In this document: positions 36,976 through 47,788 of the stretch, one piece after another
Layout: every line of letters starts with the position of its first letter
Numbering within the stretch: position 1 is the stretch's first letter
DNA from: Paracoccaceae bacterium
Lineage (GTDB): Bacteria > Pseudomonadota > Alphaproteobacteria > Rhodobacterales > Rhodobacteraceae
Reading direction: 5' to 3'
DNA: 64,000 nucleotides
Assembly: GCA_024742455.1 (NCBI GenBank)
Contig: JANSYL010000003.1
Location: 210,440-274,439, forward strand
Notes under the pieces: generated by a model
Databases searched by the model: none
What the model was told of the DNA's origin: nothing
Seen by the model: only the letters and a program-made list of their open reading frames with translations
Position numbers and translations under genes: made by a program

Positions 36976-37893
36976 ATGGACATCGTTCTGCATCTGGGCG
37001 CGCATCGCTGCGCCACCACCACGCTGCAACGCATGATGGGGCAAAGCCATGCGGCACTGGCCGCCCGTCGCATCGCCTATTGGGGACCCAAACGCACGCG
37101 GTCGGGCCTGTTTCACGGGCTGATCGGGCAGACCGGCACCACCCCGCCCTGGCAGGCCGCGCAGGCGCAACGGCGCATCGCGCTGGCCTGTGCCGGGCAG
37201 GCGGCGGGCGGCACCGAACGGTTGTTCGTCAGCGAGGAAAACATGCTGGGCACGATGCGCATGACGCTTGCCGAGCGCGTGCTTTACCCCGATGCGGGCG
37301 ACCGGGTGGCGGGGTTCGCCAGGGCCATGGCGGGCCACAACCTGACGCTGGCGCTGTCGATCCGCAGCTACGATACCTGGTGGGCCTCGGTGCTGGCCTT
37401 CCGGCTGACCCGGGGCGGCCCCCTGCCCGGACGCCAGATCGCGGCGCGGCTGGCCCTGCAGCCACGCCGCTGGCGCGACGTGATCACGGACCTGAACCGC
37501 GCGCTGCCACGGGCGCGCATCATGGTATGGTGCCACGAGGACATGGCCCACCGACCGAACCGGGTCGTCGATACCCTGACCGGGCGGCGCGTCGCCTGCG
37601 CCGGGGGTGCGGCGCATCTGAACCCCATGCCCGGGATCGGGAGCCTGCGCGCCTATCTGGAGGATTGCGGCCATCCCCCGGGCCTGATCCGAACTGCCGC
37701 AGGCCGCTTCATGCCGTTTGACGCCGATCAGCGCGCGGTGCTACGCGCCCTTTATGCCGAAGACCGCGCCTGGCTTGCCCGGGGCGCCGATGGTCTGGCA
37801 ATCTACATGCCCCGGCCCGCCCCGCTGGACCCGGGCGGTGCTGAGCACGGAGAGGGACAAGCCGATGACGCAGGGAAAAGACGCTTGGCGTGA
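36976..37893 (+). CDS. sulfotransferase-like protein
   Basis: 305 aa. The N-terminal [14 protein letters not shown] is a PAPS-binding 5'-phosphosulfate loop as in sulfotransferase/P-loop proteins, and [10 protein letters not shown] provides the 3'-phosphate-type Arg/Ser. Acceptor unknown. The last 29 bases overlap the start of methylmalonyl-CoA mutase, so the two are co-transcribed although functionally unrelated. No convincing ribosome-binding site precedes the ATG. Confidence 0.72.
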   Translation: MDIVLHLGAHRCATTTLQRMMGQSHAALAARRIAYWGPKRTRSGLFHGLIGQTGTTPPWQAAQAQRRIALACAGQAAGGTERLFVSEENMLGTMRMTLAERVLYPDAGDRVAGFARAMAGHNLTLALSIRSYDTWWASVLAFRLTRGGPLPGRQIAARLALQPRRWRDVITDLNRALPRARIMVWCHEDMAHRPNRVVDTLTGRRVACAGGAAHLNPMPGIGSLRAYLEDCGHPPGLIRTAAGRFMPFDADQRAVLRALYAEDRAWLARGADGLAIYMPRPAPLDPGGAEHGEGQADDAGKRRLA

Positions 37894-40009
37894 GTTGGCC
37901 GGAAAGGAACTGAAAGGGCGAGACCCGGACAGCCTGACCTGGGAGACGCTGGAGGGGATCCGCGTCAAACCGCTGTACACTGCCGAGGATACCGCCGACC
38001 TGCCCCATACCGGCAGCCTGCCGGGTTTTGCCCCCTTCACCCGGGGCGTGAAGGCCACGATGTATGCCGGCCGTCCCTGGACGATCCGGCAATATGCGGG
38101 GTTTTCGACAGCCGAGGAATCGAACGCGTTCTACCGCAAGGCGCTGGCCGCCGGGCAGCAGGGCGTGTCCGTTGCCTTCGACCTGGCCACCCATCGCGGC
38201 TATGACAGCGACCACCCGCGCGTCGTGGGCGATGTGGGCAAGGCGGGTGTGGCCATCGACAGTGTCGAGGACATGAAAATCCTTTTCGAAGGCATCCCGC
38301 TGGACCAGGTCAGCGTGTCGATGACGATGAACGGCGCGGTCATCCCGGTGCTGGCCAGTTTCATCGTCGCGGGCGAGGAGCAGGGCCATGACCGCAGCGT
38401 GCTGTCGGGGACCATCCAGAACGACATCCTGAAGGAGTTCATGGTCCGCAACACCTATATCTACCCGCCGGAACCCTCGATGCGGATCATCTCGGACATC
38501 ATCGAATACACCTCGAACGAGATGCCGAAATTCAACTCGATCTCGATCTCGGGCTACCACATGCAGGAGGCCGGGGCGAACCTGGTGCAGGAACTGGCCT
38601 ATACCCTGGCAGACGGGCGCGAATATGTGCGCGCGGCCATCGAGGCGGGGATGGACGTGGACAAGTTCGCGGGAAGGCTGAGCTTTTTCTTCGCCATCGG
38701 GATGAATTTCTTCATGGAGATCGCCAAGCTGCGCGCGGCGCGCACGCTGTGGCACCGCATCATGACCGAGTTCGGGGCGAAATCCGAACGCTCCAAGATG
38801 CTGCGCACCCATTGCCAGACAAGCGGCGTCAGCCTGCAGGAACAGGACCCCTACAACAACGTCGTGCGCACCGCCTATGAGGCGATGAGCGCGGTTCTGG
38901 GCGGCACGCAGTCGCTGCATACCAATGCGCTGGACGAGGCGATCGCACTGCCGACCGAGTTCGCGGCGCGCATCGCGCGCAACACGCAACTGATCCTGCA
39001 GGAAGAAACCGGGGTCACCAAGACCGTCGATCCGCTGGCCGGGTCCTATTACGTCGAAAGCCTGACGGCGGAGTTGATCGAAAAGGCCTGGGCGCTGATC
39101 AAAGAGGTCGAGGAGATGGGCGGCATGACCAAGGCCGTCGCCTCGGGCATGCCCAAGCTCAGGATCGAGGAAACCGCCGCCCGGCGGCAGGCGATGATCG
39201 ACCGGGGCGAAGAGGTGATCGTCGGCGTCAACAAGTACCGCAAGGACAAGGAAGACCCGATCGACATCCTGGAGATCGACAATGACAAGGTGCGCGAGGC
39301 GCAGGTCGCACGGCTGGAACGGATGCGGGCGGGCCGCGACCAGGCCGCCTGCGAGGCGGCCCTGTCGGAACTGACCCGGCGGGCGAAGGACGGCGGCAAC
39401 CTGCTGGAGGCCGCGGTGGACGCGGCGCGTGCGCGCGCCAGCGTGGGCGAGATCAGCGACGCGATGGAGGCGGTTTTCGGCCGCCACCGGGCCGAGGTGA
39501 AGACGCTGGCCGGCGTCTATGGCGCCGCCTATGACGGCGACGAGGGGTTCGCCGAGATCCAGGCCGATGTCGAAGCCTTCGCCGAGGCCGAGGGGCGGCG
39601 GCCGCGGATGCTGGTCGTAAAGATGGGCCAGGACGGGCATGACCGGGGCGCCAAGGTGATCGCAACGGCCTTTGCCGATATCGGGTTCGACGTGGATGTG
39701 GGCCCCCTGTTCCAGACCCCTGACGAGGCAGCGCAGGACGCCATCGACAACGATGTGCATGTCGTCGGCATTTCCAGCCAGGCGGCGGGGCACAAGACCC
39801 TGGCCCCGAAACTGATCGAGGCGCTGAAGGCGCAGGGGGCGGGCGATATCATCGTGATCTGCGGCGGGGTGATCCCGCAGCAGGATTACGAGTTCCTCAA
39901 GGCTGCGGGTGTCGCGGCGATCTTCGGGCCCGGCACCCATATCCCCACCGCCGCACGCGACATCCTGCGCCTGATCCGCGAGGCACGCGGGCCGGTGGCG
40001 GCAGAATAG
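37865..40009 (+). CDS. methylmalonyl-CoA mutase
   Basis: 714 aa single-chain enzyme. Adenosylcobalamin-dependent isomerisation of (R)-methylmalonyl-CoA to succinyl-CoA, the last step of propionyl-CoA assimilation. The TIM-barrel catalytic domain includes [13 protein letters not shown] and [17 protein letters not shown]. The C-terminal B12 domain carries DGHDRGAK (DxHxxG). The ATG at 37865 with GGAGAGGG upstream overlaps the sulfotransferase-like gene. Confidence 0.96.
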   Translation: MTQGKDAWRELAGKELKGRDPDSLTWETLEGIRVKPLYTAEDTADLPHTGSLPGFAPFTRGVKATMYAGRPWTIRQYAGFSTAEESNAFYRKALAAGQQGVSVAFDLATHRGYDSDHPRVVGDVGKAGVAIDSVEDMKILFEGIPLDQVSVSMTMNGAVIPVLASFIVAGEEQGHDRSVLSGTIQNDILKEFMVRNTYIYPPEPSMRIISDIIEYTSNEMPKFNSISISGYHMQEAGANLVQELAYTLADGREYVRAAIEAGMDVDKFAGRLSFFFAIGMNFFMEIAKLRAARTLWHRIMTEFGAKSERSKMLRTHCQTSGVSLQEQDPYNNVVRTAYEAMSAVLGGTQSLHTNALDEAIALPTEFAARIARNTQLILQEETGVTKTVDPLAGSYYVESLTAELIEKAWALIKEVEEMGGMTKAVASGMPKLRIEETAARRQAMIDRGEEVIVGVNKYRKDKEDPIDILEIDNDKVREAQVARLERMRAGRDQAACEAALSELTRRAKDGGNLLEAAVDAARARASVGEISDAMEAVFGRHRAEVKTLAGVYGAAYDGDEGFAEIQADVEAFAEAEGRRPRMLVVKMGQDGHDRGAKVIATAFADIGFDVDVGPLFQTPDEAAQDAIDNDVHVVGISSQAAGHKTLAPKLIEALKAQGAGDIIVICGGVIPQQDYEFLKAAGVAAIFGPGTHIPTAARDILRLIREARGPVAAE

Positions 40010-40140
40010 CGCAAAGACCTGTTTGCCGCGCCGGGGCGGCGGCGCGATCCCGCCATCCGGCCCGGTGACGCCGCCCTTGCCCATCGGCGCCGCCCGACGC
40101 ATGTAGCAGAACAGAACCCTACCGACGCGCAAGAGGTGCC

Positions 40141-41232
40141 ATGGCCCTGCCGGTCCGACAGCAGCTGATCTACTGGGGCATCGCCACGGCGGTGTTCCTG
40201 TTCATCCTTTGGACACTGGGCGACGTGATCCTGCCCTTCCTTGTGGGCGGGGCGATCGCCTATTTCCTCGATCCCGTCGCCGACCGGCTGGAACGGATGG
40301 GCCTGTCGCGCATCCTGGCCACCATCGTGGTGTTTTTCTTCCTGACGATCCTGGTGGTTCTGGTGGCACTGGTCGTCATCCCCGTGGTGGTGCAGCAGAC
40401 AATCGGCCTGATCCAGGCCGCGCCCGGCATCATCGACAGTCTGCGCGCCTGGGCCGAGACGCGGTTTCCGTCGCTGATGGAAGAAGGCTCGCCCCTGCGC
40501 CTCGGCCTGTCGAGCCTGGGGGAGGTGGTGCGCGACCGCGGCGGGCAATTGCTGCAGGGGCTGCTGAGCTCGGCGGCGAGCGTGGCGAACCTGCTGGTGT
40601 TCCTCGTGATCGTCCCGGTAGTGGCGTTCTACCTGCTGATGGACTGGGACAAGATGATCGCCCGGGTCGATGAATTGCTGCCGCGCGATCATCAGCCGGT
40701 GATCCGTGACCTCGCGCACCAGATCGACCGGACGCTGGCCAGTTTCATCCGGGGGCAGGGTACGGTCTGCCTGATCCTGGGCACTTTCTATGCCGTCGCG
40801 CTGATGATCGTGGGGCTGCAATTCGGGGTCGTGGCCGGGCTGATCGCGGGGCTTCTGACCTTCATCCCCTATGTCGGCGCGCTGGTCGGCGGGGTGTTGT
40901 CGGTGGGTCTGGCGCTGTTCCAGTTCTGGGGTGACTGGTGGATGATCGTTGCCGTCGCGGCGATTTTCCAGGTGGGTCAGTTCGTTGAGGGCAACATCCT
41001 GACACCCAAACTGGTGGGATCATCGGTCAGCCTGCATCCGGTCTGGCTGCTGTTCGCGCTGTCGGCTTTCGGGGCGCTGTTCGGGTTCGCGGGGCTTCTG
41101 GTCGCGGTGCCGGTGGCGGCGGCAATCGGGGTGCTGGTGCGCTATGCGATCACGCGCTACCGCGAGGGGCTGCTGTATAACGGCACGTCACGGCGGACCG
41201 GTGGCGGCGATGCTGACGGGTCCGGGGGGTGA
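40141..41232 (+). CDS. AI-2E/PerM-family permease
   Basis: 363 aa inner-membrane protein with about eight hydrophobic segments, two at the N-terminus and a cluster after a central soluble part (residues about 95-205). The C-terminal half contains GLLTFIPYVGALVGG and EGNILTPKLVGSSVSLHP, the family signature. Substrate not deducible. Its stop overlaps the hdaA start (TGATG). The 131-bp spacer before it has no clear site. Confidence 0.9.
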   Translation: MALPVRQQLIYWGIATAVFLFILWTLGDVILPFLVGGAIAYFLDPVADRLERMGLSRILATIVVFFFLTILVVLVALVVIPVVVQQTIGLIQAAPGIIDSLRAWAETRFPSLMEEGSPLRLGLSSLGEVVRDRGGQLLQGLLSSAASVANLLVFLVIVPVVAFYLLMDWDKMIARVDELLPRDHQPVIRDLAHQIDRTLASFIRGQGTVCLILGTFYAVALMIVGLQFGVVAGLIAGLLTFIPYVGALVGGVLSVGLALFQFWGDWWMIVAVAAIFQVGQFVEGNILTPKLVGSSVSLHPVWLLFALSAFGALFGFAGLLVAVPVAAAIGVLVRYAITRYREGLLYNGTSRRTGGGDADGSGG

Positions 41233-41936
41233 TGGCCGAACAACTGATCCTCGATCTGCCGCACAGGGTCGCCATGGGGCGGGACGATTTCCTGGTATCG
41301 GCCGCCAATGCCGAGGCGGTGGCCGGGATCGACGACTGGCGCGGCTGGACGCATGGCAGCGCGGTTCTGGTCGGGCCCGAGGCGTCGGGCAAGACCCATC
41401 TTGCCCATGTCTGGGCCGAGATGTCGGGGGCAAGGGTGATCGCGGCGGCGGCCCTGGACGAGGCGGCGCTGGACCGGCTGATCGACGCGCCTGCCGTGGT
41501 GGTCGAGGATGCCGAACGCCGGGGTGAGGATGCAGGCGTCGAAACCCGGCTGTTCCACCTGATGAACGCGCAGGCCGGGGGGCGCGGCCATATCCTGCTG
41601 ACCGCGCGCAGCCGCCCGGCGGCCTGGGGGCTGCGCCTGCCGGACCTGGCCAGCCGTGCTGCACAGGCCCGGCTGCTGCCCATCGGGGCGCCTGATGACG
41701 GGCTGCTGGCCGCCGTCATGGTCAAGCTGGCCGCCGACCGCGGCCTGTCGCTGGTGCCCGAGGCGGTCAGCTATGCGCTGATGCGCTGTGAACGCAGCTT
41801 CGCCGCCATCGCCGATCTGGTCGACCGGCTGGACCGGGCGGCAGTGACGCGGCAGAAGGCACCGAACCGCGCGCTGTTGAAAACCCTGCTTGAACCCGGC
41901 GAGCCCGGGTCGACCGACCCCGGCAGCGCCGGTTAG
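41232..41936 (+). CDS. hdaA: HdaA, DnaA-related regulatory ATPase
   Basis: 234 aa. Resembles the AAA+ domain of DnaA without its DNA-binding domain: N-terminal clamp-binding motif QLILDLP, Walker A GPEASGKTHLA, VVVEDAER for Walker B. In alphaproteobacteria HdaA with the clamp promotes hydrolysis of DnaA-ATP, limiting re-initiation. The ATG at 41232 is overlapped by the permease stop; GGGGGG precedes. The next gene is ppk, the usual order in the group. Confidence 0.9.
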   Translation: MAEQLILDLPHRVAMGRDDFLVSAANAEAVAGIDDWRGWTHGSAVLVGPEASGKTHLAHVWAEMSGARVIAAAALDEAALDRLIDAPAVVVEDAERRGEDAGVETRLFHLMNAQAGGRGHILLTARSRPAAWGLRLPDLASRAAQARLLPIGAPDDGLLAAVMVKLAADRGLSLVPEAVSYALMRCERSFAAIADLVDRLDRAAVTRQKAPNRALLKTLLEPGEPGSTDPGSAG

Positions 41937-41977
41937 ACTGTCATCCGCCTGTTACCCGAACCGCCTAGGCCGCGCCC

Positions 41978-44149
41978 ATGAGCTTTGCCGATTTCCTGAA
42001 CGCCCCGCTGCCCGAACCCGTTGATCTGCCGGATGCGCAAATCACCGGGCCGCAACGGTTTTTCAACCGCGAGCTTTCCTGGCTGGCCTTCAACTGGCGG
42101 GTGCTGGAGGAGGCGGGAAATGCGCGCGTGCCCTTGCTGGAACGGGTGCGGTTCGTGTCGATCTCGGCGGGCAATCTGGATGAATTCTATACCGTCAGGG
42201 TTGCAGGGCTGCGGGAACTGGCGATGGAGGGCAACACCACCCCCTCCGATGATGGCCGCAACCCTGCCGAACAGCTTCGCCTGATCAATGCCGATGCGCG
42301 GCGCCTGATGCAGCACCAGCAGGCGGCGTGGAACGGGCTGAAAGGCGAACTGGAACGCGAGGGCGTTTCGGTCGTGGCCGCCGACACCCTGACCGATGCC
42401 GACAAGACCCTTCTCGAAGAGATCTTTCTGACCCGGGTGTTCCCGATCCTGTCGCCCCTGGCCATCGACCCGGCGCATCCCTTTCCCTTCATCCCCAACG
42501 AAGGCATCGCGCTGGCGCTGGAACTGGAACGCGCGCGCGACGGCCGGGTGCTGCGATCGCTGTTGCCGATACCCGGCCAGATCGACCGGTTCGTCGAATT
42601 GCCGAGCGGTCCGGGCGAGGCGCGGTTCCTGCCGCTGGAGGAATTGCTGCTGATCCATATCGGGGCGCTGTTCCCGGGCTATGACCTGAAGGGCCATTGC
42701 ATTTTCCGGGTGCTGCGCGACAGCGATCTGGAGGTCGAGGAAGAGGCCGAGGACCTGGTGCGCGAATTCGAGACCGCGCTCAAGCGCCGCCGCCGGGGCG
42801 AGGTGGTGCGGCTGCAGGTTTCGCACAGCGCGCCGGCAGACCTGAAGGCCGAGATCGTCGAGCACCTGAAGGTCACCGAGGATGAGATCGTCGACGTCAA
42901 GGGCATGGTCGGTCTGGTCAGCCTGAAGGAGCTGGTGATCGACACGCGGCCCGACCTGTTATGGCCGTCCTTCACCCCGCGCGTGCCCGAACGCGTGCAG
43001 GACCATGACGGCGACATGTTCGCCGCCATCCGGCAAAAGGACATGCTGCTGCATCATCCCTACGAAACCTTCGACATGGTGATCCGGTTTCTGGCCCAGG
43101 CGGCGCGCGACCCCAACGTGATCGCCATCAAGCAGACGCTTTACCGGACCTCTTCCGAAAGCCCGATCGTGGCGGCGCTGTGCGAGGCGGCGGAGAACGG
43201 CAAATCGGTCACCGCGCTGGTGGAGCTCAAGGCCCGCTTCGACGAGGCCGCCAATATCCGGCAGTCGCGCAAGCTGGAACGGTCGGGCGCGCATGTGATC
43301 TATGGCTTCATCAACTACAAGACCCACGCCAAGATCAGCACTGTGGTCCGGCGCGAGGGCGACAGGCTGGTCACCTATACCCATTTCGGCACCGGCAATT
43401 ACCACCCCATCACGGCGCGCATTTACACGGATCTCAGCCTGTTCACCTGTGACGATGCCCTTGGCCGGGATGCGACAAAGGTGTTCAACTATGTCGGTGG
43501 CTATGCCGAACCCGAGGGTCTGGAAAACCTGGCCATCTCGCCCCTGACGCTGAAACAGCGCATCCTCGACGGGCTGGCGGCCGAGGCCGACCATGCCCGC
43601 GCAGGACGCCCGGCAATGGTCTGGGCCAAGATGAACAGCCTGATCGAGGCCGAGGTCATCGATGCGCTTTACGCCGCCAGCGAGGCCGGCGTGAAGATCG
43701 ACCTGGTGATCCGGGGCATCTGCGGTGTGCGCCCCGGCGTCCGGGGCCTGAGCGAGAATATCCGCGTCAAATCAGTGGTGGGCCGGTTCCTCGAACACCC
43801 GCGCATCGTGTGTTTCGGCAATGGTCATGGCCTGCCGTCGAAAGAGGCGCGGGTTTACATCAGTTCGGCCGACTGGATGGGCCGCAACCTGAGCCGCCGG
43901 GTCGAAACGCTGGTCGAATGCACCAACCCCACCGTCAAGGCGCAGATCGTCAGCCAGATCATGGCCGCCAACCTGGCCGATGTGGCCCAGACCTGGGTGC
44001 TGCAACCCGATGGCAGCTATGTCCGCCCTGATCTGGGCCAGATGGAAAACCCGTTCTCCTGTCACCGCTTTTTCATGGAAAACCCGTCGCTCAGCGGTCG
44101 GGGATCGGCGGGGGCGACGGATGTGCCGGAACTGACCCATTCGGTCTGA
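41978..44149 (+). CDS. ppk: polyphosphate kinase 1
   Basis: 723 aa. Builds polyphosphate from ATP. The N-terminal domain begins [19 protein letters not shown]; the kinase core has the autophosphorylated histidine regions [19 protein letters not shown] and [11 protein letters not shown], and the C-terminal [16 protein letters not shown]. Full length and colinear with E. coli Ppk. The ppx gene follows 38 bp downstream, so synthesis and breakdown are encoded together. Confidence 0.96.
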   Translation: MSFADFLNAPLPEPVDLPDAQITGPQRFFNRELSWLAFNWRVLEEAGNARVPLLERVRFVSISAGNLDEFYTVRVAGLRELAMEGNTTPSDDGRNPAEQLRLINADARRLMQHQQAAWNGLKGELEREGVSVVAADTLTDADKTLLEEIFLTRVFPILSPLAIDPAHPFPFIPNEGIALALELERARDGRVLRSLLPIPGQIDRFVELPSGPGEARFLPLEELLLIHIGALFPGYDLKGHCIFRVLRDSDLEVEEEAEDLVREFETALKRRRRGEVVRLQVSHSAPADLKAEIVEHLKVTEDEIVDVKGMVGLVSLKELVIDTRPDLLWPSFTPRVPERVQDHDGDMFAAIRQKDMLLHHPYETFDMVIRFLAQAARDPNVIAIKQTLYRTSSESPIVAALCEAAENGKSVTALVELKARFDEAANIRQSRKLERSGAHVIYGFINYKTHAKISTVVRREGDRLVTYTHFGTGNYHPITARIYTDLSLFTCDDALGRDATKVFNYVGGYAEPEGLENLAISPLTLKQRILDGLAAEADHARAGRPAMVWAKMNSLIEAEVIDALYAASEAGVKIDLVIRGICGVRPGVRGLSENIRVKSVVGRFLEHPRIVCFGNGHGLPSKEARVYISSADWMGRNLSRRVETLVECTNPTVKAQIVSQIMAANLADVAQTWVLQPDGSYVRPDLGQMENPFSCHRFFMENPSLSGRGSAGATDVPELTHSV

Positions 44150-44187
44150 CGCGCGGGTCGCATTGACCGGGGGCGAAGGCACGTGCC

Positions 44188-45777
44188 ATGACAGGCGCAA
44201 TGACCGGGATCGACCTTGCAGAGCGTCAGGCCGATATGGATGACAACCATCCCGAATGGGGTCCTTTCGGGGTTCCCCTTTTCGACGGGCCCGAGGCGCA
44301 GGCGCTGACCCGGGTGGCCGTGATCGATATCGGGTCGAACTCGGTCCGGATGGTGATCTTTGACGGCGCAGCGCGCAGCCCAGCCTATTTTTACAACGAA
44401 AAGATCCTGTGTGGTCTGGGCGCCGGGTTTTCCGAGACGGGCCGGTTAAACGCCGAGGGCAAGGATCGGGCGCTGAAGGCCCTGAAACGCTTTGCGGCCC
44501 TGGCATGCGGTGTGGGGGCCAGCCCGCTTCTGACCGTGGCGACGGCGGCGGTCCGCGATGCCGAGGACGGGCCCGCCTTTCGCGTGCAGGTGCTCGCCGA
44601 GACGGGCCTGGAAATCCAGATCCTCAGCGGCGAGGAAGAGGCCCGGCTGTCGGCGCAGGGGGTGTTGCTTGGCTGGCCGGGGGCCGAGGGGCTGGTATGT
44701 GACATCGGCGGGTCGTCGATGGAACTGGCCGAACTGAAGGGCGGCGGCGCGGTCGGCGCGCGCGCCACCTCGGATCTCGGGCCGCTGAAGCTGATGGGGC
44801 TGAAGGGCGGCAAGAAGGCGATCACCGCGCATATCAAGACCCGGCTCGCCGATCTGGTCCGGACCTTTCCCGATCGCCCGAAGCGTCTGTTTCTTGTGGG
44901 CGGGTCGTGGCGGGCCATCGCGCGCATCGACATGGAGCGGCGCGGCTATCCGCTGAAGGTGCTTCACGAATACCGGATGACGCCGAAATCCATCCTCGAG
45001 ACGATCCGTTATATCGAGGACACCGGGATCGATGAATTGCGCGCCCGCACCGGCACGTCCGAGGCGCGGATGCGCCTGGTGCCGCTGGCCGCGCAGGTGC
45101 TCAAGGCGCTGGTCCGGCAGCTCAAGCCTAAGGAGGTCGCGGTGTCGGCCTACGGGCTGCGCGAGGGGCTGCTTTACGACCAGATGTCGGACGCGCTGCG
45201 CCACCGCGACCCGCTGATCGAATCCGCCCGCCATTCCGAGGCGCAGAACGCGCGGATGCCGGGGTTCGGCCGGGCGCTCAACCGGTTCATCGCGCCGCTG
45301 TTTCCCGGGGCCAAGCCCGCCAAGCGCCGCCTGATCCGCGCGGCCTGCCTGCTGCATGATGTCAGTTGGCGCGCCCATCCCGATTACCGGGCCGAGGTCT
45401 GTTTCGACAACGCGACCCGCGCCAATCTGGGCGGTCTGACCCATGGCGAACGGGTCTATCTGGGCCTGGCGCTTCTGCATCGCTACAAGTCGAACCGCGA
45501 GGCGACGGGGTTCAACGATGCGCTTCTGGAGCTTCTTCCCGAAGACCAGGTGCGCGAGGCCGAAATCCTGGGCCGCGCGATGCGGTTCGGAGCCATGTTC
45601 GCCGTTGCCGCGCCTGAGGAACACGGGGCCCTGACCTACCGGCCCAAACGCCGTGAACTGACCCTGACGCTGGCCACATCCGAGGCGCGCGACCTGTTCG
45701 GCGAGGTGGCCGAGGCCCGGTTCAACGCGTTGGCACAGGCGATGGATGTCACCGCGCTGGTCGTGGGGGCTGGCTGA
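44188..45777 (+). CDS. ppx: Ppx/GppA exopolyphosphatase
   Basis: 529 aa. Hydrolyses polyphosphate (and possibly pppGpp). The actin-like fold motifs VAVIDIGSNSVRMVIFDG and CDIGGSSMELAEL are clear; a C-terminal HD-like region (ACLLHDVSWRAHPD) is also present. Three ATGs (44188, 44200, 44236) are possible starts; the first is listed. Together with ppk it forms the polyphosphate unit. Confidence 0.93.
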   Translation: MTGAMTGIDLAERQADMDDNHPEWGPFGVPLFDGPEAQALTRVAVIDIGSNSVRMVIFDGAARSPAYFYNEKILCGLGAGFSETGRLNAEGKDRALKALKRFAALACGVGASPLLTVATAAVRDAEDGPAFRVQVLAETGLEIQILSGEEEARLSAQGVLLGWPGAEGLVCDIGGSSMELAELKGGGAVGARATSDLGPLKLMGLKGGKKAITAHIKTRLADLVRTFPDRPKRLFLVGGSWRAIARIDMERRGYPLKVLHEYRMTPKSILETIRYIEDTGIDELRARTGTSEARMRLVPLAAQVLKALVRQLKPKEVAVSAYGLREGLLYDQMSDALRHRDPLIESARHSEAQNARMPGFGRALNRFIAPLFPGAKPAKRRLIRAACLLHDVSWRAHPDYRAEVCFDNATRANLGGLTHGERVYLGLALLHRYKSNREATGFNDALLELLPEDQVREAEILGRAMRFGAMFAVAAPEEHGALTYRPKRRELTLTLATSEARDLFGEVAEARFNALAQAMDVTALVVGAG

Positions 45778-45853
45778 TCGCGCGGCGCTTGTCCGGCTGT
45801 GGCCGATGGCGTAGATCACCGGCCAACCCACGCTTGCCCGAAGGCCCCGACCC

Positions 45854-47206
45854 ATGCGTCTGACCCGTTATTTCCTGCCCGTTCTGAAAGAAACCCCGTC
45901 CGAGGCGCAGATCGTCAGCCACCGCCTGATGCTGCGCGCGGGCATGATCAAACAGGCCAGCGCGGGCATCTATTCCTGGCTGCCCCTGGGCTACAGGATG
46001 CTGCGCCGGATCGAACAGATCGTGCATGAGGAACAGATCCGCGCGGGCCATTTGCCGATGCTGATGCCCACGATCCAGTCCGCCGATCTGTGGCGCGAAA
46101 GCGGGCGCTACGATGCCTACGGGGCCGAAATGCTGCGCATCACCGACCGGCATGATCGTGACATGCTGTTCACCCCCACCGCCGAGGAGCTGATCACCGA
46201 TATCTTCCGGTCCCATGTGGCCAGCTACAAGGACCTGCCGCTGACGATGTACCAGATCCAGTGGAAGTTCCGCGATGAAATCCGCCCGCGTTTCGGCGTG
46301 ATGCGGGGCCGCGAGTTTCTGATGAAGGACGGCTACAATTTCGATCTGACGAAGGAAGACGCGCTGCACGCCTATAACCGCCATCTCGTCAGCTACCTGC
46401 GCACCTATGAACGCATGGGCCTGCAGGCGATCCCGATGCGCGCCGACAGCGGGCCGATCGGGGGCGACGACACCCATGAATTCCTGGTGCTGGCCGAGAC
46501 GGGCGAGAGCGAGGTGTTCTACGACGCCGAGATCACCGAGCTGAAATTCGGCGACCGGCAGATCGATTATGACGATCACGCCCAGTGCCGCGCCGTGCTG
46601 GAAGAATTCACCTCGCGCTACGCGCGCACCGACGAAACCCATGATGCGGACCTGTTTGCCCAGATCCCCGAAGATCGCCAGCGCGTCGCGCGCGGCATCG
46701 AGGTGGGGCAGATCTTTTACTTCGGCACCAAGTATTCCGAACCGATGGGCGCGATGGTCGATGACGGCCAGGGGGGGCGGGTGCCGGTCCATATGGGCAG
46801 CCACGGGATCGGCGTCAGCCGCTTGCTCGGCGCGATCATCGAGGCCAGCCATGACGACAACGGTATCATCTGGCCCGAGGGGGTGACACCCTTCCATGCC
46901 GGTATCGTGAACCTCAAACAGGGCGACGCGGCCTGCGACGCGGCCTGTGAGGGGCTTTACGCCGCGATGACGGCGGCGGGGCTGGAGCCGCTTTATGATG
47001 ACCGCGAGGAACGGGCGGGGGCGAAATTCGCCACCATGGACCTGATCGGCCTGCCCTGGCGGATCACCGTGGGGCCGCGTGGTCTGGCGGGGGGCAAGGT
47101 GGAACTGACCAGCCGCCGGACGGGCGAGGCCGAGGAAATGACGCCCGATGCCGCCGTGGCGCGGCTTGCCGAAATCTATGCGCCTCACAAAGCGGCGCTG
47201 ATCTGA
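45854..47206 (+). CDS. proS: prolyl-tRNA synthetase
   Basis: 450 aa, class II synthetase. Motif 1 region [19 protein letters not shown], motif 2 [21 protein letters not shown], motif 3 [14 protein letters not shown], and an anticodon-binding domain at the end. It lacks the INS editing domain between motifs 2 and 3, which explains the 450 instead of about 570 residues and is the normal alphaproteobacterial form. The start MRLTRYFLP is conserved. Confidence 0.96.
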   Translation: MRLTRYFLPVLKETPSEAQIVSHRLMLRAGMIKQASAGIYSWLPLGYRMLRRIEQIVHEEQIRAGHLPMLMPTIQSADLWRESGRYDAYGAEMLRITDRHDRDMLFTPTAEELITDIFRSHVASYKDLPLTMYQIQWKFRDEIRPRFGVMRGREFLMKDGYNFDLTKEDALHAYNRHLVSYLRTYERMGLQAIPMRADSGPIGGDDTHEFLVLAETGESEVFYDAEITELKFGDRQIDYDDHAQCRAVLEEFTSRYARTDETHDADLFAQIPEDRQRVARGIEVGQIFYFGTKYSEPMGAMVDDGQGGRVPVHMGSHGIGVSRLLGAIIEASHDDNGIIWPEGVTPFHAGIVNLKQGDAACDAACEGLYAAMTAAGLEPLYDDREERAGAKFATMDLIGLPWRITVGPRGLAGGKVELTSRRTGEAEEMTPDAAVARLAEIYAPHKAALI

Positions 47207-47249
47207 TAGATTGGGCGCGTTGACCGGACGCGCAAACGGGGGTGAGGCG

Positions 47250-47771
47250 ATGTTGACACGGATACTGGCCATTGTCGGCGGGCTGAGCGGGGCGGCGGGC
47301 CTGTCGCAATACCCTGAATTCGCCCAGCAATACACGCAACGCCTGGCAGGGCAGGTGCAGGCGCTGGAGGTCGTGGTGACCGATTTCGACGCCACCGCCG
47401 AACGATCGGGCCTGAGCCGGGACGAGGCACTGGCCGAGATGACCGGCACGCAATTCCTGGCCGACCGGGGCGAGGATATGGCCCGCACCATCACCCGCTA
47501 CGAAGGGCTGCAATCCGATTACGCCCTGCTGACCGCGGCCTCGCCTTTCGAGAAAATGTTGATGCCGCACCGTCTGGCCGATGGCGAAACCTTTCGCGGG
47601 ACCTGGGGCGATTACGAACCGGCGGTGCCGCTGACACCTGCGGGCGCGGCCTCGGCTGCGGTGGGTTACGTGGCCGGCTGGTCGATTATCGCCATGCTGA
47701 TCTGGGTTCTCACCGCCCCGTTCCGGGGGCGCGGCGTCGCCCCGACCCGGGGCGACGACACCACTGTGTGA
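47250..47771 (+). CDS. DUF2937 membrane protein
   Basis: 173 aa. The N-terminal segment ILAIVGGLSGAAGLSQYPEFAQQY matches DUF2937, followed by a coiled-coil region and a C-terminal transmembrane helix (about residues 138-160). Function unknown. Its stop codon forms part of a palindrome that also contains the stop of the convergent protease gene. Confidence 0.82.
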   Translation: MLTRILAIVGGLSGAAGLSQYPEFAQQYTQRLAGQVQALEVVVTDFDATAERSGLSRDEALAEMTGTQFLADRGEDMARTITRYEGLQSDYALLTAASPFEKMLMPHRLADGETFRGTWGDYEPAVPLTPAGAASAAVGYVAGWSIIAMLIWVLTAPFRGRGVAPTRGDDTTV

Positions 47772-47788
47772 TCAGGGCTGCCTGATCA
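47769..47788. terminator. palindrome containing both convergent stop codons
   Basis: TGATCAGG-GCTG-CCTGATCA: the TGA of the DUF2937 gene opens it and the TCA (TGA on the minus strand) of the protease closes it. An eight-bp stem without T tracts; possibly a weak bidirectional terminator. Confidence 0.45.

Noticed and set aside
37709..40132. 807-codon open frame on the minus strand across methylmalonyl-CoA mutase
   Set aside because: It is the antisense shadow of a GC-rich gene: composition is His/Arg/Asp-rich without any domain, and the plus strand is a complete mutase.
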